Shown: positions 54,482 through 62,373 of the stretch, in pieces
How the letters are laid out: each line of letters starts with the position of its first letter
How positions within the stretch are numbered: the first letter of the stretch is position 1
Assembly (NCBI RefSeq): GCF_000153825.1
Contig: NZ_DS022299.1
Location: 1,886,869-1,950,868, forward strand
Reading direction: 5' to 3'
Length of the DNA: 64,000 nucleotides
Origin: Synechococcus sp. RS9916
Lineage (GTDB): Bacteria; Cyanobacteriota; Cyanobacteriia; PCC-6307; Cyanobiaceae
Translations under genes and position numbers: made by a program
Notes under the pieces: model-generated
What the model saw: the letters and a program-made list of their open reading frames with translations, nothing else
What the model was told of the DNA's origin: nothing
Database searches by the model: none

Positions 54482-56038
54482 TCAAAGATCCGGCATCGCC
54501 TTGAGGTAATCCCTCAGTAAGGGGTGTTCCTCCAGGCCGGCCCACTGCTCCCGTGCGGCAGCAGCCACCAGCGCCTCCGCCCGGGATGAAAGGTGCTGAC
54601 GCCAGTTGTCGGTAGTGCCGGCCCGGAAATAAAGCTTGGGGTTGAGATGAAAACTGCCGGGATTGGCCGTAATGCCTTGCTTCATGGCCTGAAACTCCGT
54701 CGCAGCAGCGATCGCTTCGGTCCGCTCGGACGGGAGGTCCGCAGAAGGGAAGAGAAAGCGCTGCAGCTGCCCCACGGTTTCATGCTTGCGCTCCACCATG
54801 TCCTCATAACGAAGCGCACAGATCTGGGCGGACTGCAGGCGCGGGCCTGGTTTCAACCAGCCACGCACGTGGCTGAAGTAGTTGCCGAAATAGAGGTCAC
54901 CCTGAACAAACAGTTCGGCAAAACGATCCAAATCCAGCTCGGGATCCACCTGGAGCAGCGGGTGGCGAAGCCAAAAGAAATACTGCGACACCAAAGCCGC
55001 CCGCGGATCACGGATGGCCACCACAAACCGGGTTTGAGGATGAATCCGGCGGCAAGGGATGTCGTCAACGGCGCAATGGAGGTACCAAAGCCGCAGCCGA
55101 TCCGAGGTGGCGGCCAAAAACTGCTCCCAGTCTCCAGGGGTCTCCTGAGAGAGCAGCACCTCAGGCCAGGGCATGGCACCATGACCGATATCGCCATCGG
55201 CCATCGGATGGCGGGCAGGAAGCTCGACGTTGGCCCGTACCAGCTCCACCAGGAATTTCTTGGCCAGGTGAGTTCCCACCTTCTGATGGGTGGCAAGAAA
55301 CACGTCATGGGCCTGGGTGTCCCAGGTTTGCGTGAGATGCGCCGTAGCCCGCTGATCGATGAACGGGGGGTAGCAGCGACCGTTCCAGCGGTGGTGCAAG
55401 AAACCCTCGGCATGGGCCAGGGCCGCGGGCTCGAAAGTGCGAAAGCTGTGGCCCGGCCGCATCGCCTCCAGGCGATCCCGCAGCACAGCAATGGTGCGAT
55501 CCAGACGTTGGGAGCGCTGCTGGAGGCGACGACTGGCAAACATCGCCTGCACTGATGGCGCAATGGCATGGGCGACCGCCTCAAGCTGCGCCTGATCGGC
55601 TGCCGTGAAGGCCTGCCCATCGCGGCGGTTCAACACCTGCAAAGCCCCCACTACCTCACCGTCCTCCGCCTGGATGGGCACGGTGAGCGCAGTGGATACC
55701 ACGTAATCCAAAGCAGCCCCAGCCTGTTGATGGGCTCCGTCGTCATGCTCGAGGCCGCTGCGATTGATGCAACTGCCGGTTCGCACGCAGGCACCCACCA
55801 TCGAATCCTCAAGATCGACACAGATCTGCCGCTGCATCACATCCGTGCCGGCTTCCAGCCAAAGCTCCTGGGCATCGGGGTCAAGCACGAACAGCCCACA
55901 ACGCTCTGCCCACATCAGACCAGGCAGGGTCACCACCAATAAAGCCAGCAAATCGTTATTGCGCAGGGCATCCCAGCGCCGCGCCAACTCCTGGCGCCGT
56001 GCCACAACCCGCTGCATGCCCTGGTCCAGGGAGGTCAT
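54482..56038 (-). CDS. GAF domain fused to a PAPS-dependent sulfotransferase-like domain
   Basis: 518 residues. Residues 30-165 look like a GAF sensor domain (MWAERCGLFVLDPDAQELWL, DYVVSTALTVPIQAEDGEVV, GALQVLNRRDGQAFTAADQA), followed by a coiled linker. Residues 245-515 look like a cytosolic-type sulfotransferase: a 5'-phosphosulfate loop (LATHQKVGTHLAKKF, 249-262), a WYLHCAVDDIP segment like the catalytic His region, the 3'-phosphate site IRDPRAALVSQYFF, ALRYEDMVERKHE, and the end motif YFRAGTTDNWRQHLSS (compare RKGxxGDWKxHF). The proposed reaction is transfer of sulfate from PAPS to an unknown acceptor, with the GAF domain sensing a ligand. The fusion is unusual in my knowledge. Start ATG 56038. 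Confidence 0.8.
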   Translation of the reverse strand: MTSLDQGMQRVVARRQELARRWDALRNNDLLALLVVTLPGLMWAERCGLFVLDPDAQELWLEAGTDVMQRQICVDLEDSMVGACVRTGSCINRSGLEHDDGAHQQAGAALDYVVSTALTVPIQAEDGEVVGALQVLNRRDGQAFTAADQAQLEAVAHAIAPSVQAMFASRRLQQRSQRLDRTIAVLRDRLEAMRPGHSFRTFEPAALAHAEGFLHHRWNGRCYPPFIDQRATAHLTQTWDTQAHDVFLATHQKVGTHLAKKFLVELVRANVELPARHPMADGDIGHGAMPWPEVLLSQETPGDWEQFLAATSDRLRLWYLHCAVDDIPCRRIHPQTRFVVAIRDPRAALVSQYFFWLRHPLLQVDPELDLDRFAELFVQGDLYFGNYFSHVRGWLKPGPRLQSAQICALRYEDMVERKHETVGQLQRFLFPSADLPSERTEAIAAATEFQAMKQGITANPGSFHLNPKLYFRAGTTDNWRQHLSSRAEALVAAAAREQWAGLEEHPLLRDYLKAMPDL

Positions 56039-56125
56039 GGATCACTCGCGAAGCAATTGCAGTGTCGGAGTCCTGCTGCCTGCTGACAATCCGCAAGGCA
56101 AACTGTGAGCAGTTGAACCCGTCCG

Positions 56126-56383
56126 ATGACCCTGGATCTGAACGATCCCGAACTCGAGTTTTCGGATCTCGTTTACGCCTACCAGAGTTGGGTGATGGCG
56201 GTGATCAACGATGAGAAGCTCGACAGCGACGACCAGCTGCTGACGGACGAGATCACCGAAGACGCCCTGAACTCGATGCGCTTCCTCCCGGGTGAGGTCA
56301 CCAGCGCGATCGAAACCAGCCTGGCTCGCGTCTATGACGTTGACGCCGATGAACTGGCGGCCCTTCTCTTCCCAGAAGACTGA
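56126..56383 (+). CDS. Small conserved acidic hypothetical protein
   Basis: 85 residues, very acidic (MTLDLNDPELEFSDLVYAYQ, then SWVMAVINDEKLDSDDQLLT, ending DVDADELAALLFPED). No Cys, no metal site. The helical composition and acidity suggest a small interaction or regulatory protein. It is transcribed divergently from the GAF-sulfotransferase gene (87 bp apart) and lies 20 bp upstream of the methyltransferase, so it may share an operon with it. Role unknown. Confidence 0.75.
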   Translation: MTLDLNDPELEFSDLVYAYQSWVMAVINDEKLDSDDQLLTDEITEDALNSMRFLPGEVTSAIETSLARVYDVDADELAALLFPED

Positions 56384-56403
56384 ATCCCAGCGGCCCCAGC
56401 AGG

Positions 56404-57216
56404 ATGGAGAACGGCAGCTATCTGCTGGGAACCCACGCCGAAGAGCTGGAGCGTCTGCAGTTTCAGAACCAGTTCTGGCGACCCACAGCCCAGGACGCCT
56501 GGCAGCGCGCTGATCTTCAGATCGGTGAGAGCGTGCTCGATGTGGGCTGCGGCCCAGGCTTTGCCGCCATGGATCTGGCCCGGGTGGTCGGCCCCTCAGG
56601 CCGGGTGGTGGGGCTGGAGCGCAGTCCCACCTATGTGAACGCTGGCAATGCCTTCGCCCGCCAAGCCGGCATCGATCAGCTGGAGCTGCGCCAACAGGAT
56701 GTGCTCCAGGATCCCTGGCCGCAGGAACGCTTCGATCTGATCTGGAGCCGCTGGGTGGCCATGTTTCTGCCCCAATTGGAGCCGTTGCTCCACGGCGTCG
56801 AGCAATGCATGCAGCCTGGAGGCCGCTGGGTGATTCATGAATACGTCCACTGGGACACCTTTGCTCTCCATCCCCATGGCAGGGCCGTTGAGCGCTTCGG
56901 CCAGGCCTGCCAACGCAGCTTCCGCGACGGTGGCGGGGACCCAGACGTGAATCGACGCCTGCCCCAGATGCTCACGCAACGCGGATGGACCCTCGATGCA
57001 TTCCATCCCCTGCCGGTGTTGGGCGGCCCGGGCTCCATGGCAGCCCAATGGATGGAACGCTTTGTGGCCGTGTATGGCCAACGGCTCCAGCAACTGGGCT
57101 TGTGGAGCGAGAGCGACGCTGCCGAAGCCACTGCTGAGATCGCTGAAAGCCACACCACCGCTGGCTGCTTCTGGGTCGGGCCCACCCTCCTGGAGGTCCG
57201 CGCCAGGCGCAATTGA
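56404..57216 (+). CDS. Class I SAM-dependent methyltransferase
   Basis: 270 residues. The SAM-binding fold is clear: motif I VLDVGCGPGFAA (residues 45-56), acidic loop end VVGLERSPTYV, motif around DVLQDPWPQERFDLIWSRWV, and post-core strands (CMQPGGRWVIHEYVHW). The substrate is not readable; the closest general pattern is the small-molecule methyltransferases of the UbiE/cyclopropane type. The gene is 20 bp after the small acidic hypothetical and 42 bp before the SDR, so an operon of three is plausible. Confidence 0.88.
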   Translation: MENGSYLLGTHAEELERLQFQNQFWRPTAQDAWQRADLQIGESVLDVGCGPGFAAMDLARVVGPSGRVVGLERSPTYVNAGNAFARQAGIDQLELRQQDVLQDPWPQERFDLIWSRWVAMFLPQLEPLLHGVEQCMQPGGRWVIHEYVHWDTFALHPHGRAVERFGQACQRSFRDGGGDPDVNRRLPQMLTQRGWTLDAFHPLPVLGGPGSMAAQWMERFVAVYGQRLQQLGLWSESDAAEATAEIAESHTTAGCFWVGPTLLEVRARRN

Positions 57217-57258
57217 CCACAACCGCTCGTCAGACTGCGCTCCGTTTGTCGTTCCTCC

Positions 57259-58215
57259 ATGGGCTGGTCCACCGCTGACATCCCAGACCAGCAAGGCCGG
57301 ATCGCCCTGATCACAGGAGCCAGCAGCGGGCTGGGCCTGGAAACAGCACGCGCACTGCATCAAAAGGGGGCCACGGTGGTGATGGCCTGCCGCAGCCCGC
57401 GCAAGGCAGAAGCGGCGCGTCAAGAACTCTTGGAGATGCAGGGCGAAGGCGCCCTCGACCTGGTGGCTCTCGATCTGGCTGATCTGGCGAGCGTGGGCCG
57501 CTGCAGCGATGCCATCCATCAGCGCTATGGCCGCCTCGATCTGCTGATCAACAATGCTGGCGTGATGGCGCCACCGCGCCTGGTCAGCCGCCAAGGCTAT
57601 GAACTGCAGTGGGCCACCAATCACCTGGGGCACATGGCCCTCACCACCGCGCTGCTCCCCCTGATGGAAGGGCAAGCCGACGCCCGCGTGGTGACCGTGA
57701 CATCAGGCGCCCAGTATTTCGGACGCATTGCCTGGGGTGACCCCAACGGGGAACAGCGCTACGACCGCTGGCAGGCCTACGGCCAGAGCAAGCTTGCCAA
57801 CGTGATGTTTGCTTTGGAACTGGACCAAAAGCTTCGCAAGCAAGGCAGCACGGTTCGCTCCCTCGCCGCCCATCCCGGCCTGGCACGCACCAATCTGCAA
57901 CCGGCCTCCATCACTGCCAACGGCTCCCGGATCGAGGCTTTCGCCTACCGGCTGATGGACCCGTTGTTCCAGAGCGCAGCAATGGGCGCCCTTCCCCAAC
58001 TCCATGCCGCCACAGCCCCCAGCGCCCAAGGGGGCGAGCACTACGGCCCGGATGGCTTCGGAGGCTTGCGCGGCTGGCCCAAACAGCAACCCGTGGCACC
58101 CGCGGCCCGCGATGCAGCCCAACGGCAACGACTCTGGGCCCTCAGCGAAGCTTTGCTCCAGGAAGCAACAGCCCCAGACAAGCCACGCCGATCAACGGAC
58201 CGGGCGGCAGGTTGA
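57259..58215 (+). CDS. Short-chain dehydrogenase/reductase
   Basis: 318 residues. NAD(P)-binding TGASSGLG (residues 20-27), the NNAG motif in LLINNAGVMAPPR, a serine in TSGAQYFG and the YxxxK catalytic pair in YGQSKLANVMF. The extended form resembles the retinol dehydrogenase/protochlorophyllide-reductase-like branch of the SDR family, but the substrate is unassigned. The last 74 bp overlap the 3' end of the convergent ABC permease gene. Adjacent to the methyltransferase. Confidence 0.88.
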   Translation: MGWSTADIPDQQGRIALITGASSGLGLETARALHQKGATVVMACRSPRKAEAARQELLEMQGEGALDLVALDLADLASVGRCSDAIHQRYGRLDLLINNAGVMAPPRLVSRQGYELQWATNHLGHMALTTALLPLMEGQADARVVTVTSGAQYFGRIAWGDPNGEQRYDRWQAYGQSKLANVMFALELDQKLRKQGSTVRSLAAHPGLARTNLQPASITANGSRIEAFAYRLMDPLFQSAAMGALPQLHAATAPSAQGGEHYGPDGFGGLRGWPKQQPVAPAARDAAQRQRLWALSEALLQEATAPDKPRRSTDRAAG

Positions 58216-58912
58216 GCAGCAGGGCCAGCCCAAAACCTGCCGCACTGAGAGCAACTCCCACCAACGACGCCCGCACCATGGCAGCCCGCAGGCTGGCCAC
58301 CTGCTGCAAACCAGGCAGCACCGGCGCACACAGCAACGCGATCACCAGCACCACCCCCACAGCCGCCATGGCACTCACCACCACCAACGCGGTGACACAC
58401 GCCAAGGCCAAGCGCAGGCTTCGCACCGGCAAGCCGACGGCGGCAGCTCCGTCAGGGTCCACCCCGAGAAACACCAAGCTCCGGTAGGACCACACCACCA
58501 ACAGCAGCAACGATGCTGCGGCGAAAAGAGTGCGTCCGAGATCCGTAGTGCCGACGGCCAGCAGATCACCGAACAACACCGATTCCAGATCAAGGCGCAG
58601 ATTCAACAGGGGAATCAACAGCACTCCCAAGCCGAGAAAACCTGCCAAGACGGTGTTCATCACCGCTTCATGGCTGCGGCCGTCCCGGCGCTGAAGACGC
58701 TCTGCCACCAAAGCGCCGAACACCCCACTCACCACTCCTCCCAGGGCCGGGTCAATCCCAACGGCCAGAGCGATGGCCAGCCCGGGGAGCACCGCATGGG
58801 AAATCAGGTTGGCCTGCAGCAAGCGGCGCTGCGTCACCAGCAATGTGCCCGTCGCAGGACAAACCGCGCCCACCAACAGGGCCATCAGCAGCGGCAGCAG
58901 CCACCAGGGCAT
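58142..58912 (-). CDS. Zn/Mn-type ABC importer permease
   Basis: 256 residues from ATG 58912 (MPWWLLPLLMALLVGAVCPA); a longer frame exists but the extra N-terminus is unlike the family. About eight helices; it matches the ABC-3 permease family (ZnuB/MntB type) with LLQANLISHAVLPGLAIALA, GVVSGVFGALVAERLQRRDG, and VFLGVDPDGAAAVGLPVRSL. It starts four bases after the ATPase stop. The 3' end overlaps the SDR gene by 74 bp. No solute-binding partner is in the window. Metal choice, zinc or manganese, cannot be decided. Confidence 0.85.
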   Translation of the reverse strand: MPWWLLPLLMALLVGAVCPATGTLLVTQRRLLQANLISHAVLPGLAIALAVGIDPALGGVVSGVFGALVAERLQRRDGRSHEAVMNTVLAGFLGLGVLLIPLLNLRLDLESVLFGDLLAVGTTDLGRTLFAAASLLLLVVWSYRSLVFLGVDPDGAAAVGLPVRSLRLALACVTALVVVSAMAAVGVVLVIALLCAPVLPGLQQVASLRAAMVRASLVGVALSAAGFGLALLLNLPPGPLIGVACLGLLLPGAKLR

Positions 58913-58916
58913 GGCA

Positions 58917-59669
58917 TCAACCACAGCAGTGATTCCCCAGATCGGTGAGCGTGGCAAGGGCATGGCGCACAGCCGATGGCGTTCCATCGGCCTTCACCCG
59001 GCCATCAAGCACGATCACCCGGTCATACACATCAAGGGCATCACCCCAGTCGTGGCTGCTCACCAGCAGGCTGTAGCCCGCATCAGCGAGCTGCCGCATC
59101 AGCTGCAGCAACTGCTGACGTGCCGGAGGGTCGATCGCCGCACAGGGTTCATCGAGCAGCAGCACCCGAGCCGGCTGCATGAGGGCTCGAGCCAACAAGG
59201 TGCGTTGCTGCTGACCGCCTGACAAAGCATCCAAACGGCAACCCGCCATAGCCAGCAACCCGACCCGCTGAAGCACCGCATCAAGGTCACAGCAGCTGGT
59301 GCGGGGCTGCCGCACCTGCCCGAGAGCGACCATGTCACGCACCGTGATCGGAAACGACCAATCAATCCGTCCCCGCTGAGGCATCAGCGCCACCCGAGGA
59401 CGACAGCGCTGAATCGGTTGATCCCCAAGCCAAACCTCACCAGCCTGGGGCCTGAGCTGACCCTGCAGGAGATGGAGAAGGGTGGACTTTCCTGCACCGT
59501 TCGCCCCCACCAGCGCCGTCAGAGAGCCCGGCTTCAGCGACAGGCTCACATCCTCGAGAGCCTGCTTGCCGTCATAGGCATAGGCAAGGCCCTGAGCACG
59601 CAGATGGGTAACCTCAGCGAGGGGCGTTCGCATCAAAAACTGCTGGGTCAGCGTGAACCGCTGCGTCAT
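58917..59669 (-). CDS. Zn/Mn-type ABC importer ATP-binding protein
   Basis: 250 residues from ATG 59669; an internal Met at 59633 (MRTPLAEVTHLRAQGLAYAY) is an alternative. Walker A GANGAGKSTLLHLL, Q-loop LMPQRGRIDWSFPITV (the PQR..DW pattern typical of metal ABC importers), signature LSGGQQQRTLLARAL, Walker B VLLLDEPCAAID, His switch VSSHDW. It forms an importer with the following permease. A perfect 8-bp-arm dyad sits just upstream (59687-59707). Confidence 0.9.
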   Translation of the reverse strand: MTQRFTLTQQFLMRTPLAEVTHLRAQGLAYAYDGKQALEDVSLSLKPGSLTALVGANGAGKSTLLHLLQGQLRPQAGEVWLGDQPIQRCRPRVALMPQRGRIDWSFPITVRDMVALGQVRQPRTSCCDLDAVLQRVGLLAMAGCRLDALSGGQQQRTLLARALMQPARVLLLDEPCAAIDPPARQQLLQLMRQLADAGYSLLVSSHDWGDALDVYDRVIVLDGRVKADGTPSAVRHALATLTDLGNHCCG

Positions 59670-59686
59670 GGCCTCTCCATTGTGGC

Positions 59687-59707
59687 CAGTTGCATGCGGT
59701 GCAACTG
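59687..59707 (-). promoter_or_regulatory. Perfect inverted repeat upstream of the metal ABC operon, candidate operator
   Basis: CAGTTGCA-TGCGG-TGCAACTG: 8-bp arms with a 5-bp centre, 18 bp from the ATG at 59669 and 54 bp from the alternative start at 59633. Size and place fit a repressor site of the Fur family (Zur or Mur) for metal uptake, but the sequence does not match the consensus I know for cyanobacterial Zur, so the regulator is open. Confidence 0.5.
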
Positions 59708-59897
59708 CGATTGCTACAGCAACAGACTGATGAGGAGAGGAATAGACAACAACGAGGTTTCAGAATGCATCTCAAGTGGCAAGGACACCAACCAAGCCAC
59801 CAAGGCATGACAGGTGAATCCTTGAATGCATTTGATGAAGCAAGGGAGCAGACACCGGAGGCAAAGTCTTAAATAGCAAAACCTTCCCCTCCAACCA

Positions 59898-60179
59898 ATG
59901 CCACTTCTCTGGGAAAACCTGACCAATCAATTAAATAGCGTCCGCGCATCAACGCCTTACACCTATAGCTTCAATGGGGGCACAGCAGCTGAGCCGGATC
60001 AATCGACGCGCAACGAAAGACTCAAAGCAGCGCTCGAAGCAGCGACCGCATCTGGAAATGAGCAAATGATTGAATCTGTGAAAGCTGCGCTGGAAAATCG
60101 CGAAGCAAAAATGGAGCTCCCTTCCATGGAAAGTGGCCCACAGGCATTCCTCAAAGAGCTGAACAACAAACAGAACTAA
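59898..60179 (+). CDS. Small hypothetical protein, 93 residues
   Basis: MPLLWENLTNQLNSVRASTP, then a helical, charged region (NERLKAALEAATASGNEQMI, ESVKAALENREAKMELPSME). No recognised domain. The reading frame ends 23 bp before a strong hairpin terminator. The 228 bp upstream (59670-59897) hold only the dyad and AT-richer sequence with no gene I can support. The lower GC of this gene and its surroundings suggests later acquisition, but the sample is short. Confidence 0.65.
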   Translation: MPLLWENLTNQLNSVRASTPYTYSFNGGTAAEPDQSTRNERLKAALEAATASGNEQMIESVKAALENREAKMELPSMESGPQAFLKELNNKQN

Positions 60180-60202
60180 ACAAGACGATTAGACAAAACT
60201 TT

Positions 60203-60242
60203 CACCACAGCATTGTTATTCAGAAATAACAATGCTGTGGTG
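60203..60242. terminator. Bidirectional hairpin terminator
   Basis: An 18-bp perfect stem (CACCACAGCATTGTTATT with its complement AATAACAATGCTGTGGTG) and a 4-base loop CAGA, lying between the convergent 93-residue gene and the 79-residue minus-strand gene. It has no long T-run on either side, so termination strength is inferred from the stem alone. Confidence 0.7.
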
Positions 60243-60265
60243 GTCTTGCGCGAGGCGCTCAGGAC

Positions 60266-60505
60266 CTAATTGCGACGCGTTAAGGGTGTAATCACTTGCC
60301 TCTTTGCGCTGATCTCTTTTCTTCGCCTCATCCAGCCAAACCAAGGAGAGGCTTTTGCCTCCTCCATGACCCGACCCACGGCTTTGTCAACCCTGGATCG
60401 CTTGGAGAGACAGACCGAACAAGTCACCGAGTGACCGACATAAGCGGAGGCATGGGAAGGGATATCGACCCTGACCCCACAAATGCTGCAGTTGAGGACT
60501 TTCAT
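60266..60505 (-). CDS. Small four-cysteine protein, putative zinc-binding
   Basis: 79 residues from ATG 60505 (MKVLNCSICGVRVDIPSHAS). Cys6, Cys9, Cys29 and Cys32 form CSIC and CSVC pairs 19 residues apart, consistent with a zinc ribbon. The C-terminal half is basic and helical (RSRVDKAVGRVMEEAKASPW). It reads like a small nucleic-acid or protein-binding factor. The upstream AAGGG is a possible ribosome site. No family name is offered. Confidence 0.5.
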   Translation of the reverse strand: MKVLNCSICGVRVDIPSHASAYVGHSVTCSVCLSKRSRVDKAVGRVMEEAKASPWFGWMRRRKEISAKRQVITPLTRRN

Positions 60506-60609
60506 CCCTTGTGTCTAACCCAGGTCACGACCGAATGTCGTCACCCTGGTCTGCGCAAGCGCTCCAGCCCACCCCACAACAATGGGGCAAAGCAGAGGCA
60601 TCAAAAAAG

Positions 60610-60681
60610 TGGGCGATACTGGGATCGAACCAGTGACAATCTCCTTGTAAGGGAGGTGCTCTACCGCTGAGCTAATCGCCC
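60610..60681 (-). tRNA. tRNA-Val (anticodon UAC)
   Basis: The minus strand folds as a cloverleaf: acceptor GGGCGAT/ATCGCCC, D-arm GCTCAGCGGTAGAGC, anticodon loop CTTACAA (UAC at its centre), T-arm CTGGTTCGATCCCAG, discriminator A. The 3' CCA is not encoded. One C-A mismatch at the base of the anticodon stem. A run of T follows on the minus strand (ACTTTTTT), likely its terminator. Confidence 0.95.
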
Positions 60682-60706
60682 GAAGCCTCCATCTTGCCTG
60701 AGCGCC

Positions 60707-61231
60707 ATGGCCCTTGGCCGCGACCATGACCGGGCCACGTTGGTGGCATGCATTCCCTTCGGCCTGATCCTCACTCCGTGGCTTGGTCTTGAGGCGGGTT
60801 TGATCGGAGCAGGCTCATTTGTTGTGGGAGGGCTCTGGCTCTCTCCCGACCTCGACACCCTGTCCAGGCCCTTGCAGCGCTGGGGACCACTGCGCTGGAT
60901 CTGGTGGCCCTACCGGCAGCTGGTGCCTCACCGTTCCCTGTTCTCCCACGGACCCCTAATCGGCATGGCACTGCGCCTGCTGTGGGTGCTGAGCTGCACG
61001 CTTCTCGGATGGCTATTGCTGAGCCTGTTGCTGCAAACCCTGATCGGACTTCAGACCGCCAGCCCTTTCGAGCTGTCCACCCTGCTGGTGCGCATCGCCC
61101 AGACCCAGCCGCGCAGCCTGCTGGCGATCGCCCTCGGGCTCGAGGCCAGCGTCTGGCTGCATCTGGTGCTGGACGGGGACCCAATGCCCGTGGAATGGCG
61201 GCGACGTAAGCGCAGGCGACCTCGGCGATGA
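60707..61231 (+). CDS. DUF2227 family putative metal-binding membrane protein
   Basis: 174 residues. The family pattern is seen in GRDHDRATLVACIPFGLILT, GGLWLSPDLDTLSRPLQRWG and PHRSLFSHGPLIGMALRLLW: conserved His and Asp residues near the membrane that may bind metal. Two or three hydrophobic stretches and a strongly basic tail (WRRRKRRRPRR). Function unknown. The gene is 25 bp from the tRNA and 31 bp upstream of mazG on the same strand, likely one operon with it. Confidence 0.85.
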   Translation: MALGRDHDRATLVACIPFGLILTPWLGLEAGLIGAGSFVVGGLWLSPDLDTLSRPLQRWGPLRWIWWPYRQLVPHRSLFSHGPLIGMALRLLWVLSCTLLGWLLLSLLLQTLIGLQTASPFELSTLLVRIAQTQPRSLLAIALGLEASVWLHLVLDGDPMPVEWRRRKRRRPRR

Positions 61232-61262
61232 GAAGGTGAGCCCACGCCGATCCGCACCTTCC

Positions 61263-62099
61263 ATGGCCGACCCCAGCTCGACGGCACCCCAAAATCCCGA
61301 CCCACTGCGGCGACTCGAGGAGGTGGTGGCCCGCCTGCGCGATCCGCAAGGGGGGTGCCCCTGGGACCTGGAACAAACCCACCAGTCGTTGGTGCCCTAC
61401 GTGCTGGAAGAAGCCCACGAAGTGGCGGATGCCATTCGCTATGGCGATGACAGCCATCTCAAGGAGGAACTCGGCGATCTACTGCTGCAAGTGGTGCTGC
61501 ATGCCCGCATCGCCGGTGAAGACAACCGTTTTGACCTCAATGCCGTTGCCGAGACGATCAGCGACAAGTTGATTCGCCGCCACCCCCACGTGTTCGCCGG
61601 TGGCGAAGCCAGCGACAGCGAAGCGGTGCGCCGCAGCTGGGAGGCCATCAAAGCGGCGGAACGCGGCGACCAAATCCCAAGCGCCAGCCCCCTCAGCGAT
61701 CAACTGGCGGGGAAGGTGCGTGGTCAGCCCGCCCTCGCCGGAGCGATGACCATCTCCAAGAAAGCGGCCAAAGCCGGCTTTGAGTGGGACGACATGGCTG
61801 GGGTGTGGGACAAGGTGCACGAAGAGCTCGATGAGCTCAAGGAAGCTGTGGCGTCCGGCGACAAGGCCCATGCCCAGGAAGAACTGGGTGACCTGCTGTT
61901 CACCCTGGTGAATGTGGCGCGCTGGTGCGACATCGATCCGGAATCCGGCCTGGCGGGCACCAACCACCGTTTTCTCGATCGCTTCTCAAGGGTGGAAGCG
62001 GCGCTCGAAGGCAATCTCCAAGGCCGCAGCATCAAGGAACTGGAGGGCCTATGGCAGCAAGCCAAGGCTGCGATCCGGGAGGAACAACAACAGCCTTAA
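61263..62099 (+). CDS. mazG: Nucleoside triphosphate pyrophosphohydrolase MazG
   Basis: 278 residues from ATG 61263 (MADPSSTAPQNPDPLRRLEE); a start at 61236 is open but adds only a basic, non-family stretch. Two MazG domains: residues 10-110 with the metal-binding EEAHEVADAI...EELGDLLLQVVLHA motif, and a second copy near residue 200 (EELDELKEAVASGD..EELGDLLFTLVNVAR). It hydrolyses canonical and non-canonical NTPs to NMP and pyrophosphate, and is linked to stress nucleotide control. Confidence 0.95.
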   Translation: MADPSSTAPQNPDPLRRLEEVVARLRDPQGGCPWDLEQTHQSLVPYVLEEAHEVADAIRYGDDSHLKEELGDLLLQVVLHARIAGEDNRFDLNAVAETISDKLIRRHPHVFAGGEASDSEAVRRSWEAIKAAERGDQIPSASPLSDQLAGKVRGQPALAGAMTISKKAAKAGFEWDDMAGVWDKVHEELDELKEAVASGDKAHAQEELGDLLFTLVNVARWCDIDPESGLAGTNHRFLDRFSRVEAALEGNLQGRSIKELEGLWQQAKAAIREEQQQP

Positions 62100-62145
62100 G
62101 CCCAGCAAATGCCTGTGATGCACGCAGAAGCAGAAGGCGCTGTGT

Positions 62146-62319
62146 TCAGAAATGAGAGTCGAGGGCCTGATCGGTCTGCCCCCAAAGCTTCTGCTTGGTG
62201 GCCTCCGCACGACGGATGCAGGCCTGCGCATCCGCACGGGTCTTGCAAAGGCGTGCTCGCTCCTCAAGCGACATCAGGCGCACAAGCCGTCGCACTGTCC
62301 GATGTGGGGTGGAATCCAT
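62146..62319 (-). CDS. Very small hypothetical protein, 57 residues
   Basis: MDSTPHRTVRRLVRLMSLEE, RARLCKTRADAQACIRRAEA, TKQKLWGQTDQALDSHF. A purine-rich site (GGGAGAG) lies about eight bases before the ATG. The composition is basic and helical, and the frame sits alone in an otherwise gene-free stretch between mazG and arfB. I support it as probable coding, not proved. Confidence 0.5.
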   Translation of the reverse strand: MDSTPHRTVRRLVRLMSLEERARLCKTRADAQACIRRAEATKQKLWGQTDQALDSHF

Positions 62320-62373
62320 GCTCTCTCCCTCGAACCTTCACCTCACGTTAACCAAGGGTTAACTAAGCCGCCA

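Noticed and set aside
54392-54504. Coding-looking fragment HDLIDIDGDNGDDLHHLDLA after the GST gene
   Set aside because: About 38 codons, no start codon found, overlaps the 3' end of the sulfotransferase gene. Could be a relic but cannot be supported.
56596-57675. 359-residue minus-strand frame across the methyltransferase and SDR genes
   Set aside because: Spans two well-supported plus-strand genes; antisense shadow.
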